Source: Candidatus Berkelbacteria bacterium
GTDB lineage: Bacteria; Patescibacteriota; UBA1384; DTJR01
Length of the DNA stretch: 41,491 nucleotides
Reading direction: 5' to 3'
NCBI GenBank assembly: GCA_029865605.1
Contig: JAOUGE010000008.1
Location: 1 to 41,491 of the forward strand
Shown here piece by piece: positions 9,300 to 18,235 of this stretch. Each line of letters begins with the position of its first letter. Positions within the stretch are counted from its first letter, which is position 1. The notes beneath the pieces are model-generated. The model had not been told where the DNA came from and did not search any database. It worked only from the letters and a program-made list of their open reading frames with translations. Position numbers and translations under genes: made by a program.

Positions 9300-9303
9300 T
9301 TCT

Positions 9304-10347
9304 CTATTTTTTCTTGACGTAGATTTTGATGCCCTTTGCCTGGCCGCTCTTTGTCATTTCGAATTCTTTCTTGATAGCCATGTACTTTGGGTGTAAGACC
9401 TGAAATCTATATCTGCCGGGTACAAGGACAGGGTAAAATCGTCCGAATTGGTCTGTAATATAAGTTCGAAGAATTCTGTTGTGATTATCTACTAATCTTA
9501 CTATTGCCTGATAAATAGGTTTTTTGGTTGTTGCATCAAACGTCTCGCACCAACTCGATTTTTTTCTGGTGATAATGAATTCCCAGACCCAAATCAGAGC
9601 ATAAGCAAAAACGAAAATCGTGTTGAGCGTGCTCGGCTGCCTATAAAATGTATAAAGCGCGGAAAGAGTACCTATTATCATAAGCGGGATTCTGACTCTT
9701 TCCAAAAAACGGTTAAGTCTGACGATAAGGGGAGTTTTAGTCGAAAACTGGGGATCAAGGGGGATATTGGCCGAAACTACTTCTGCACCCTTGCTTCCTA
9801 TAATTTCTCCGTGATAGATGCGATCAAATGGCGGGTCTTCTTTTCCGGGGATTAATTTTGAAGGGAAAGCAAAGCTATTTTTTCTGGCCTTAATGTAGAA
9901 TTCTCCTTCATTGACAATAAAGCCAAACTGTCCCGATTTGTTGGTTACTTGTCTTTCCCTAACCTTATTAGTTCTTTTATCGAATATCTCAACAATAGCT
10001 CCAATGACTGGTTCTTTGTTGACTGAATTGTAAACCGTTCCGAAGAACCTCTTTTTCCTTTTAGCAAAAAGGAAAGGGAAGAGATTCGAGGTGCTTGCGG
10101 TACCAGAGAGAATATAGCTGACAGCAGGAATGGCAGTTTGGCCGATGATGCTCGCGACTGCTAGCGGAGGAGCTGATTTCGAAACAACCGACAGAGTATC
10201 GGGGATAATTTTATCAACAAGGATATCGCTGGGAACGTCTGGAATTACGGTATAAGCCTTTGTCTGAGCAAAAACTTTTGCTGCTTTGACTAAAACCAAA
10301 GCAATAAGTGTTAATATATAGGCAATCAGAGAATAATTTTTTTTCAT
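9304..10347 (-). CDS. Membrane protein with two carboxypeptidase-regulatory-like (Ig-fold) segments
   Basis: FGTVYNSVNKEPVIGAIVEIFDKRTNKVRERQVTNKSGQFGFIV and CETFDATTKKPIYQAIVRLVDNHNRILRTYITDQFGRF. Confidence 0.6.
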   Translation of the reverse strand: MKKNYSLIAYILTLIALVLVKAAKVFAQTKAYTVIPDVPSDILVDKIIPDTLSVVSKSAPPLAVASIIGQTAIPAVSYILSGTASTSNLFPFLFAKRKKRFFGTVYNSVNKEPVIGAIVEIFDKRTNKVRERQVTNKSGQFGFIVNEGEFYIKARKNSFAFPSKLIPGKEDPPFDRIYHGEIIGSKGAEVVSANIPLDPQFSTKTPLIVRLNRFLERVRIPLMIIGTLSALYTFYRQPSTLNTIFVFAYALIWVWEFIITRKKSSWCETFDATTKKPIYQAIVRLVDNHNRILRTYITDQFGRFYPVLVPGRYRFQVLHPKYMAIKKEFEMTKSGQAKGIKIYVKKK

Positions 10348-10369
10348 GGTCTTTATACTATTTTAGACG

Positions 10370-11713
10370 ATGAACGCTCCAAATAAAAGACGGCTAATCT
10401 ATCTTGCGGTTCTTTTAGCCATTATTTCTCTTTCTGCCACCTTGAGAATTGAGAATTGGTCGGACTTTTTGATTTATCCCGATTCCTATCGCTATTTGCT
10501 GGCGGCCAAGGATCAATTAGTGGTTTTCGACAAGCCTCTTTTCGTTTATTTAATTAAATTGGTCGGACTAGCGACGGGAAACCTCGAACTTAGCGGGCAT
10601 CTTATTGTCATTTGCGTTTCATTAGCTTCGATCCCTCTGCTTTATTTTGCGTTAAGTAAGTATTTCGGGCGAAGAATCGCTCTTATTTCTTGTTTCCTCT
10701 TTGGTATTTCATTCTCCCATATTGTTTGGTCGGGATATATTATGCCTGACGCCTTAGCGGTATTTTTGTATATTATCTCACTCTTCTTTTTGCTTGAATA
10801 TCCTCTAATCTGCGGTTTTTTTCTTCTTTTAGCCGTGTTAGTACGGCCGGAATATATCCTCCTTTTTGTTCCGGCAGCGTTTTTTTATCTTCTTAAAAAG
10901 AAGGGGAGAAGAATTCTTGGCCTTTTGCCCGGTATATCTTTATCGGTTTTGTTCATGGTTTTGAGCAAACCGGATTTATCTACAGTCTTCATTCTAAAAC
11001 CAGGCTCTGCCGAGTTTATTTATAATTTTTTAAGCGGAGATTTTTTGATCATTTTTTTGGGGCTCTTGGGTATGTTTTATCTTTATAAAAAAGAGAAGGA
11101 TTGGTTGTTGTATTTTTTGTCGAGCTTAATCCTGCTTGTTTTGATCTATCAGATAACCTCGCCTTCTAATTGGCGCTACGGAACCCATCTTTTAGTTGGA
11201 CTTTCTGTGCCAGCGGCTTTTTTTATTAACAGGTTGGTAGAAGGATTTCCCCAAAAGGGAATTTTCCGCTTGGGGATGATATTGATTTTAGTGGCTGTGG
11301 TAGGGCAGATAGTTTTTAGTTTTCGGGGCATAAGATCGAATCACCCCGAATTAAGTTACGAAACCGTTTCTGCTTCAAAAATAAAAACTCTTGTTCAGTT
11401 GCCGGATCTTCTGATACTATCTTACTATAATGAGGCCTATGCCTGGCATCTGGATAAAAAAGCCATAAGTTTTGACGAGGTTTCTTGCCAAGAAGAAATA
11501 ATTCTAATTGAGGATCAGCCGACACGGGATTTTTCCTCTTTGGAGCTCCAAGAATTAAAGGATGGCTATGAGTTAACCGAGCTGGGGAGTTTTTGGGTTA
11601 ATCAGGGTTACTTTTATAAAAATAAGATATACCTTGAAAAAGCACCAGTCGTCCTGTATCTTGCTAAAAGAGAAGATGGGGAGAAAACTAGTTGTAATAA
11701 TTCCGGCTTATGA
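10370..11713 (+). CDS. Multi-pass glycosyltransferase (GT39/ArnT-like)
   Basis: Multiple TM segments, early acidic motif YPDSYRYLLAAK. Confidence 0.65.
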   Translation: MNAPNKRRLIYLAVLLAIISLSATLRIENWSDFLIYPDSYRYLLAAKDQLVVFDKPLFVYLIKLVGLATGNLELSGHLIVICVSLASIPLLYFALSKYFGRRIALISCFLFGISFSHIVWSGYIMPDALAVFLYIISLFFLLEYPLICGFFLLLAVLVRPEYILLFVPAAFFYLLKKKGRRILGLLPGISLSVLFMVLSKPDLSTVFILKPGSAEFIYNFLSGDFLIIFLGLLGMFYLYKKEKDWLLYFLSSLILLVLIYQITSPSNWRYGTHLLVGLSVPAAFFINRLVEGFPQKGIFRLGMILILVAVVGQIVFSFRGIRSNHPELSYETVSASKIKTLVQLPDLLILSYYNEAYAWHLDKKAISFDEVSCQEEIILIEDQPTRDFSSLELQELKDGYELTELGSFWVNQGYFYKNKIYLEKAPVVLYLAKREDGEKTSCNNSGL

Positions 11714-12647
11714 TGAAGAGGGTACGGTTGCCCGGGTGGTTTCTGGTGTACCAAAAAAATTGTCCGGAATAGCAAAAATCGAGAACTATGTAATTGATGA
11801 CGGCTCAAAAGACAAAACTGCTCTGTTTGCTGCGGGGGCAGGCGCTAAGGTGATAAGTCACCTTAAGAACAAAGGTCTCGGAATGACTTTTGCCGAAGGA
11901 ATTAATTTGGCTTTAGCAAGGGGCGCGGACATTGTCGTTAACGTTGACGCCGACAACCAATGGCCGCCAGCTCAGATGGAAAAAATCATCTCACCAATTA
12001 TTAAAGGTGATGCCGAAGTAGTGTTAGGTTCTCGGTTTATGGGAAGAAAAATGAGCTTTTATTTGCCTTGGGCCAAAAGGTTCGGCAACAAGGTCTTGGC
12101 AATTCTGGTTAGTTTTTTGATTGGCCAAAGACTGTATGACGTAACTTGCGGCTTCAGAGCTTTTTCGAGAGAAGCAGCCCTAAATCTGAACTTGATGGAG
12201 AATTTTACTTATACTCAAGAGTCAATTCTCACTCTTGCCCAAAAGGGCTATAAAATTATGGAGGTGCCGATTTTCGGGCAGGAGAGAAAATGGGGTAAGA
12301 CAAAGATTGCTGAGAGTCTTTTTCACTACGGAGTGAGAGCTTCTCTGGTTTTTATACGGGGCCTGCGAGATCGAAGTTCCTTGAAATTTTTTGGCTTCCC
12401 AGGATTGGTGCTCTTATGTCTTGGGTTTATCGGCCTTTTGTTTATTCTTATTTATTATCTTGTGCTAGGCCACGTTGTGCCATTTCGTTCAGTTTTGACG
12501 GCTTCAGTAGTCTTGTTTATTACAGGTTCTATAGTTGTCATTTTTGCTTTGCTTGCAGATCTTCAATCGCAAATCAGGAGAAACCAGGAAAGGATAATCT
12601 TTCTTTTAAAAAAAGAAATTTACGGTAAGGGAAAGCTTGAGATATGA
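11676..12647 (+). CDS. GT2 family glycosyltransferase with C-terminal TM segments
   Basis: VVIIPAYDEEGTVARVV, VIDDGSKDKT, VNVDADNQWPP. Confidence 0.85.
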   Translation: MGRKLVVIIPAYDEEGTVARVVSGVPKKLSGIAKIENYVIDDGSKDKTALFAAGAGAKVISHLKNKGLGMTFAEGINLALARGADIVVNVDADNQWPPAQMEKIISPIIKGDAEVVLGSRFMGRKMSFYLPWAKRFGNKVLAILVSFLIGQRLYDVTCGFRAFSREAALNLNLMENFTYTQESILTLAQKGYKIMEVPIFGQERKWGKTKIAESLFHYGVRASLVFIRGLRDRSSLKFFGFPGLVLLCLGFIGLLFILIYYLVLGHVVPFRSVLTASVVLFITGSIVVIFALLADLQSQIRRNQERIIFLLKKEIYGKGKLEI

Positions 12648-13219
12648 CTGTGAAACGACCAACGGTTTTTAATTTTGCCTCAAGGGCCACCACCTGTAGA
12701 ATTCTTCCATCGATTAAAGACGGTGACAGGGTGCTTGACTTGGGTGCGGGCAAGTGTTTGAAGGGGTGGTATCTCAAGAAGAGTAAAAAGATTAAGTTAA
12801 CAAACCTTGATATTTATAGGGACAAGAACGCACTTCTGCCGGTTATTCTATACGACGGTCAAAAAGTTCCATTTTTGGCCGATAGCTTTGACGTGGTTTT
12901 GCTTTTGGGGGTTCTCCATCATGAGGAGGAAAGATCCCGGGAGGAAACCGTGAGAGAGGCCCGGCGAGTTAGCAGGAGAGCGATTTTGATTTTGGAAGAC
13001 ACGCCAAAGAACGGTTGGGAGAGACGCTGGAATAGGGTATGGGACAGGGTTTTAAACTGGCATAACAAAGATGCTGAATTCTATTCTTATTTCAGCCAAA
13101 AAAAATGGGAAGCTTGTTTTAGAAAATTGGGAATGAAGGTTAAACAAAAGAGGGAAGTCAGAAGTCCAGCTTCTTGGCTTAGTTTTTATACACGGACCCT
13201 TTATGTCTTGGAAAAATAA
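12644..13219 (+). CDS. Class I SAM-dependent methyltransferase
   Basis: DGDRVLDLGAGKCLKGWYL, DSFDVVLLLGVLHHEE. Confidence 0.8.
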   Translation: MTVKRPTVFNFASRATTCRILPSIKDGDRVLDLGAGKCLKGWYLKKSKKIKLTNLDIYRDKNALLPVILYDGQKVPFLADSFDVVLLLGVLHHEEERSREETVREARRVSRRAILILEDTPKNGWERRWNRVWDRVLNWHNKDAEFYSYFSQKKWEACFRKLGMKVKQKREVRSPASWLSFYTRTLYVLEK

Positions 13220-15152
13220 GATAGGCCCGAAGATACCTGTGACAATGGTCGGGACTCTACCGCCTTCTAGGGCGATCTCGACTTACTGCTATCCCCTTGC
13301 AAACTCGCTTTGCGAGACGGTTGATCTGGACTTTGTTGATTTTAAAAGAATCTACCCGGGTTTTTTACATCGGGGAAAACAACTTGAGGATAAAACTTTC
13401 GCCTTAAGCTATAGCTGCCTCTTTCAACAGAGAAAAATCCTGACTTATTATAATCCTTTTTCCTGGGTTAGTGCGGTCTACAGGGCAAAACCGTTAGTTC
13501 ATATCCAGTTCTGGAGCTGGCCGATTCTCCCTGTCTTATTGAGCATTGCTATATTGACAAAACTAACCAGAAGAAAGCTCCTAGTCACTGTCCATAATGT
13601 CTTGCCTCACGAAAAAGATTTTTTTAGATTCAGGATCTTTCATCCCCTCTGCCGCCCACTCCTCAATCTCTCCGACGGCTTAGTTTGCCACTCCGAGGCA
13701 AACAAAAAAGAACTTTTAAGATTATATAGATTTAAGCCGAGCAAAATTTCAGTTATTCCGCTAGGTACATTGGATTATTATAAGAAGTGGCATGGGACTG
13801 GGGCGATAAAGAAAGAGAGAGGGAAAAAGTACATTCTTTATTTTGGTTATATCAGGGATTATAAGGGCCTTGATGTTCTAATCGAAGCGATGGGGGAGAT
13901 TTGTAAGCTAAGGAGTGATCTAGTTTTAATTATCGCCGGGCAGCCTTGGGTAAGGTGGAAGCCTTTTCAGAATATCATCGATGAGTATAAGATGAATGCC
14001 AATATAAAACTTTTAACTAAATACATTCCGACCGACAAAGTCGCGACTGTGTTTTCTTCGGCTGATCTAGTAGTAATGCCTCACAAGCTTTTTGATGGTC
14101 AAAGCGGGGCAGCAACTTTGGCAGTGACTTTTGAAAAGCCGCTTGTTGTGACTGACGCCGGGGGGTTGCCCGACCTGGTTGTTGATAAGAGGGCTGTTGC
14201 CAAAGCTGGTTCGGTTGAGAGTCTTAAAAAATCCATCCTTTGGGCGATAGAAAATCTGGATCGTCTCAGGAAGGACTCAAGTCGGATAAAGGCCAAAAAT
14301 TCCTGGATCGAGGTCGGAAAACAAACATCTTTGCTATATCAAAATCTTCTCTGGGAAAACTTAAAAAATAGCCAGAAGCCGTGGAAGAGGAATTTACTCT
14401 CCCGTCTGAGATTTTTTTTGATTTGTTTTTGGCACTTTTCAAATTGGTGGGAGTTTATTTTTTCAAGACGGAAGCTCTACCCTAAGAATTTGAAATTACG
14501 GTCGGGCGTTAAATTATTGCTTCGCAACCGCATTGACTACGAGGTTGTCTGCGAGCTAATTATAAAAAGAGTATATTTCAAAAGTAATTTTAAACTCGGA
14601 AAAGGTAGTATTGTCGTTGATATTGGCGCTCACGAAGGGGTTTTTTCCTTATTTTGCGCCCAGTACTCAAATCGAGTTTATGCCTTCGAGCCAGATCCGG
14701 AAAACTACGCAACGTTCGAAAAAAATCTAGCCCTGAATTCTTCTCTCAAGGTTAAATTATATAATCTAGCAGTAGCATCGTCCTCGGGGAAGAAAAAATT
14801 TTATTCGAGGCTGGATAGGGTAAGTGGTGGGTTGGTCAGTTGGTTTAATCCTTTGAACTCAAGCACTAAAGTAATAGAAATAGATTCAATCAGCCTTGAA
14901 AATATTTTTAGAATTCTTGGGAATAGGAATATAGAAATTTTAAAGGTTGACTGTGAAGGGGCAGAATTCGAGATTTTTAGGAGTTTGCCCCCGAAATATT
15001 TGAAAAAAATAAATTCTATTGCCATTGAGATTCATGAAACAGCTGGCTCGGCCTTGCAGTTAGAAAAAAAACTGGTTGAAAGTGGATTTAAGATTGTTAA
15101 ATTTTTTCGCCCTACGATTTCGGAAAAAATTATTGTTGCCGAAAGAAAATGA
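13203..15152 (+). CDS. GT4-like glycosyltransferase fused to FkbM-family methyltransferase
   Basis: N-terminal glycosyltransferase (YILYFGYIRDYKGLDVLIEAM, VVMPHKLFDGQSGAATLAV); C-terminal IVVDIGAHEGVFSLF, VYAFEPDPENYATFEKNL, ILKVDCEGAEFEIF. Confidence 0.85.
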   Translation: MSWKNKIGPKIPVTMVGTLPPSRAISTYCYPLANSLCETVDLDFVDFKRIYPGFLHRGKQLEDKTFALSYSCLFQQRKILTYYNPFSWVSAVYRAKPLVHIQFWSWPILPVLLSIAILTKLTRRKLLVTVHNVLPHEKDFFRFRIFHPLCRPLLNLSDGLVCHSEANKKELLRLYRFKPSKISVIPLGTLDYYKKWHGTGAIKKERGKKYILYFGYIRDYKGLDVLIEAMGEICKLRSDLVLIIAGQPWVRWKPFQNIIDEYKMNANIKLLTKYIPTDKVATVFSSADLVVMPHKLFDGQSGAATLAVTFEKPLVVTDAGGLPDLVVDKRAVAKAGSVESLKKSILWAIENLDRLRKDSSRIKAKNSWIEVGKQTSLLYQNLLWENLKNSQKPWKRNLLSRLRFFLICFWHFSNWWEFIFSRRKLYPKNLKLRSGVKLLLRNRIDYEVVCELIIKRVYFKSNFKLGKGSIVVDIGAHEGVFSLFCAQYSNRVYAFEPDPENYATFEKNLALNSSLKVKLYNLAVASSSGKKKFYSRLDRVSGGLVSWFNPLNSSTKVIEIDSISLENIFRILGNRNIEILKVDCEGAEFEIFRSLPPKYLKKINSIAIEIHETAGSALQLEKKLVESGFKIVKFFRPTISEKIIVAERK

Positions 15153-15155
15153 GCT

Positions 15156-17147
15156 ATGAGGATAAAAACTACAGTAGTAATCCCGACTTATAAAAGGCCG
15201 AAAGAACTCAAGGGCTGTCTGAGGTCGGTTCTGGATCAAACCTTAAAACCCGACGAGGTGATCGTTGTTGATGATAATCCCCAGAGCGATCTTGAAAAAG
15301 TAATTTCTAAATATAAAGGGGTTAAATATCTAAAGAATCCGGCTAATCTCGGTCTTGTTTTAAATAAGAACAGAGCCGCACTTGAAGCTTCGGGAGAGTT
15401 TATTGCCAACGTTGACGATGATATGGTTCTCGAAAGTGACTATTTGGAAAAAACCGTTGCTGTTTTTAGTGATAAATCAGTCGGTGCAGCCTCGGGACAA
15501 TTAATCGAAAAACCTCAATATAAAAAATTTAACTTTTATTTTTTTCTGTTGAGGCTCCCGTTTTTTTTCTTCAAGAAGAATAGAATTGGTAAGATTTGGG
15601 GAGTAGGCGAGGTATCGTCTGGTTTTGAGGGCAATAAGAAGATAGATTGCGATTGGCTGGGTGGCGGCGCTCTTTTAGTAAGAAAAGATATTTTTATTCA
15701 GGTTGGGGGGAGAGACCCAGCTTTTGTCGGCAGCGGTGAATTTGAAGAAACCGACCTGACTCATAGGATAAAGAAAGAGGGTTTTAAGCTGGTCTATGAG
15801 CCGGCAGCAGTTGCCCATCACCCAAGATCTTCAAAAAGAAAAAATCAATATCATTTTAATTTTTCTTCAAACGAGGTTTATTTTTACCTTAAAAATTTAA
15901 TACCCAAGGCGGTATTAGAAAAAACTGGCTTTGTCTTCTACCACTTTTTTTGGCAAATCCTAGTTAATCTAGTTTTTTCAATTTTTAATCCGAGACATTT
16001 TTTGCAAATTATAGGAAAGTTCTCGGGATTGATTAGGGCAGGAAGACGGCGTAAGCCAAAGAATTTAAAAAGTGGGGTTAGTATTTTAACTGGCAGCGAG
16101 GGCTATATTGCTCAAAGCATTGAAAAGATTAATCGCTATTATGTAAATGGATTGGTAGAAAAAGGGATTAGAGTGAAAAAATTAAGCCAAGGCAAGTTGA
16201 GATTTCCTTTCTATAATGCCCAAATTGCCAGATATTTTTTTTATCCGCGGAAGGCAAAAAGATCAAAAACACTCTTTAACCACATCTCCGGAGAGGGCGA
16301 TGCTCACCTTCTGTGTTATTTGCCCGAAAGTTCGATAAAGCTGATAAACTGCTATGACCTATACTCCAAAGAGACAAGGCCCTGGGAATTGATAAATCTT
16401 GCCCTTGAGGGTTTCTCAAAGCGCGTTCTCAAGAGAGCTGATTTTGTTTTTACATCCTCACAAGAGACGAAAAAATCATTGATTAGGTTCGGTATTAACG
16501 GGGAGAAAGTTATTGTAAACTGGCTTGGATACGATAATAAAGTTTTTAGGCCTTTGCCCAAAAAGATTTCAAGAAATATTTTGGGTCTACCTCAAAGCAA
16601 AAAAATACTTCTTCATGTTGGGACAGAGCACCAGAGAAAGAACATCAAGGTGCTATTTGAGTCGTTGAGAGAAATAAATAAGAGCGGGGAATATCTTCTG
16701 GTGCGAGTTGGAGAGTCAAAAAATGGAGATCTAATTGAGAAGCTGGGTATGGGCGGCTCGGTTAAGTATTTTAATAATGTTCAAGAGGAAATCTTGGGCT
16801 ATCTCTACTCGGCAGCAGATCTGCTTGTCTTCCCGTCGCTTTGCGAGGGCTTCGGGATGCCGATCATAGAAGCTTTTGCTTCTGGTCTTCCTGTGGCCTG
16901 TTCGGATATCCCGGTCTTTAGAGAAATTGCCGGCGGGGCAGCTTTGTTTTTTAAACCCACGACCCAAGGACTAAAGCGCTCATTAGCGGTTTTTTTTAAA
17001 AGCGGCAGAGTGGCGAGTAGGCTGAGAAGACAGGGTCTTAAAAGAGCAGGGAATTTTAGCTGGGACAAGTTCGTTTATCGTTATGTAGATTTTTTTAGAA
17101 TTCTGTCTCGCTCATCCGGTCTTTCAAAGTTGGACGATTCTCGATAA
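15156..17147 (+). CDS. GT2-GT4 two-domain glycosyltransferase
   Basis: VVIPTYKRPKELKGCLRSVLDQTLKPDEVIVVDDN; C-terminal LLHVGTEHQRKNIKVLFESL, SAADLLVFPSLCEGFGMPIIEAFASGLPVACSD. Confidence 0.88.
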   Translation: MRIKTTVVIPTYKRPKELKGCLRSVLDQTLKPDEVIVVDDNPQSDLEKVISKYKGVKYLKNPANLGLVLNKNRAALEASGEFIANVDDDMVLESDYLEKTVAVFSDKSVGAASGQLIEKPQYKKFNFYFFLLRLPFFFFKKNRIGKIWGVGEVSSGFEGNKKIDCDWLGGGALLVRKDIFIQVGGRDPAFVGSGEFEETDLTHRIKKEGFKLVYEPAAVAHHPRSSKRKNQYHFNFSSNEVYFYLKNLIPKAVLEKTGFVFYHFFWQILVNLVFSIFNPRHFLQIIGKFSGLIRAGRRRKPKNLKSGVSILTGSEGYIAQSIEKINRYYVNGLVEKGIRVKKLSQGKLRFPFYNAQIARYFFYPRKAKRSKTLFNHISGEGDAHLLCYLPESSIKLINCYDLYSKETRPWELINLALEGFSKRVLKRADFVFTSSQETKKSLIRFGINGEKVIVNWLGYDNKVFRPLPKKISRNILGLPQSKKILLHVGTEHQRKNIKVLFESLREINKSGEYLLVRVGESKNGDLIEKLGMGGSVKYFNNVQEEILGYLYSAADLLVFPSLCEGFGMPIIEAFASGLPVACSDIPVFREIAGGAALFFKPTTQGLKRSLAVFFKSGRVASRLRRQGLKRAGNFSWDKFVYRYVDFFRILSRSSGLSKLDDSR

Positions 17148-17182
17148 AATAAATATGGATTAAGTTAAATAAGAGCCAGCCT

Positions 17183-18172
17183 ATGAAGACTCTCTCTTTG
17201 AGTGTATTAATTCCAACCCGGAACCGTAAAAAGACGCTTAAGAAGTGCCTGGAAAGTGTTTTTGTTCAAAGTTTAAAACCCCTTGAGATAATAGTTTCGG
17301 ATGATGCTTCCGGAGATGGGACGGTTCAATATTTAAAGAAACTGGCCAAACAAAATAAAATCAAGCCGATTTTTTTGAAAGAGAACGTTGGAATGGTTTC
17401 TAATAAGGATTCGCTTGCCAGCAGAGCAAGGGGAGATATCCTCTGCTTTATTGATGATGATATTGTTCTTGATAGAAATTATCTTGAGACAGTTAGGAAT
17501 GCATTTAGGCTTGACCCGAAAATCGCGATTGTTGGGGGGAGAGTGATAGAAGAGAAAAGATTTGAATTCTGGGAAAAAAGGTTGCTTTATCTTCCATCTG
17601 TGGCTGCCGATCACTTTAGAAATATTTGCCAGAGAATTTTTGGCAAAAGGCCGCCAGTATTTTTTGTTGACCAGGCCTGCGGTCTTGAGCCGGGTAGGGT
17701 TGGAGTTTACGGTAATAATCTGGCAATAAAAAGGGACGTTTTTAACAGTCTTGGCGGTCGTGATCAAATTGTTGGAAGTGCCTATGAAGACATTGAGCTA
17801 TGTCTTAGAGCTTACCGCTCTGGTTATAAAATCTATCGCGACTCCAACGCTATTGCCCATGAGCTGGAAAGCGGCAAATGCAATGATGCTGATATAAAGT
17901 ATTATTTAGAGCTTAGGAATAGAGTTTATGTCTATTTAAAGCACGATGTCTTAAAAAATTTTTTCCAGAAGTTTGTCTTTGGGATTCAGCTTATTTGGGG
18001 AGCTTTCTTAGCTATTATCTTTTCTTTTAAGAACCCGAGGTTTATAAGGGCGGTTTGGGGGATCTTTGAGGGCTTTAAGCTGTCAAGGAGGCCAGGTAGT
18101 AGAAATTTGATAAATGCCAAAATACAGCATTTGAACAGCAATTTAAATGGACGTCTAACCAGCACAAAATAA
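17183..18172 (+). CDS. GT2 family glycosyltransferase; C-terminus runs into the MITE-like element
   Basis: VLIPTRNRKKTLKKCLESVFVQSLKPLEIIVSDDASGDGT; codons after about 18092 lie in the repeat. Confidence 0.88.
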   Translation: MKTLSLSVLIPTRNRKKTLKKCLESVFVQSLKPLEIIVSDDASGDGTVQYLKKLAKQNKIKPIFLKENVGMVSNKDSLASRARGDILCFIDDDIVLDRNYLETVRNAFRLDPKIAIVGGRVIEEKRFEFWEKRLLYLPSVAADHFRNICQRIFGKRPPVFFVDQACGLEPGRVGVYGNNLAIKRDVFNSLGGRDQIVGSAYEDIELCLRAYRSGYKIYRDSNAIAHELESGKCNDADIKYYLELRNRVYVYLKHDVLKNFFQKFVFGIQLIWGAFLAIIFSFKNPRFIRAVWGIFEGFKLSRRPGSRNLINAKIQHLNSNLNGRLTSTK

Positions 18173-18227
18173 AGTTATGCAAGATAGTGTTTTTCGAAGA
18201 AAAAATAATCAAATTTTCACTACCTGG
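18092..18227. mobile_element. MITE-like palindromic element, copy 2 (inverted relative to copy 1)
   Basis: Ends CCAGGTAGTAGAAATTTGATA ... AATCAAATTTTCACTACCTGG; flanked by GAGG direct repeat (18088-18091 and 18228-18231). Confidence 0.75.
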
Positions 18228-18235
18228 GAGGGGAT

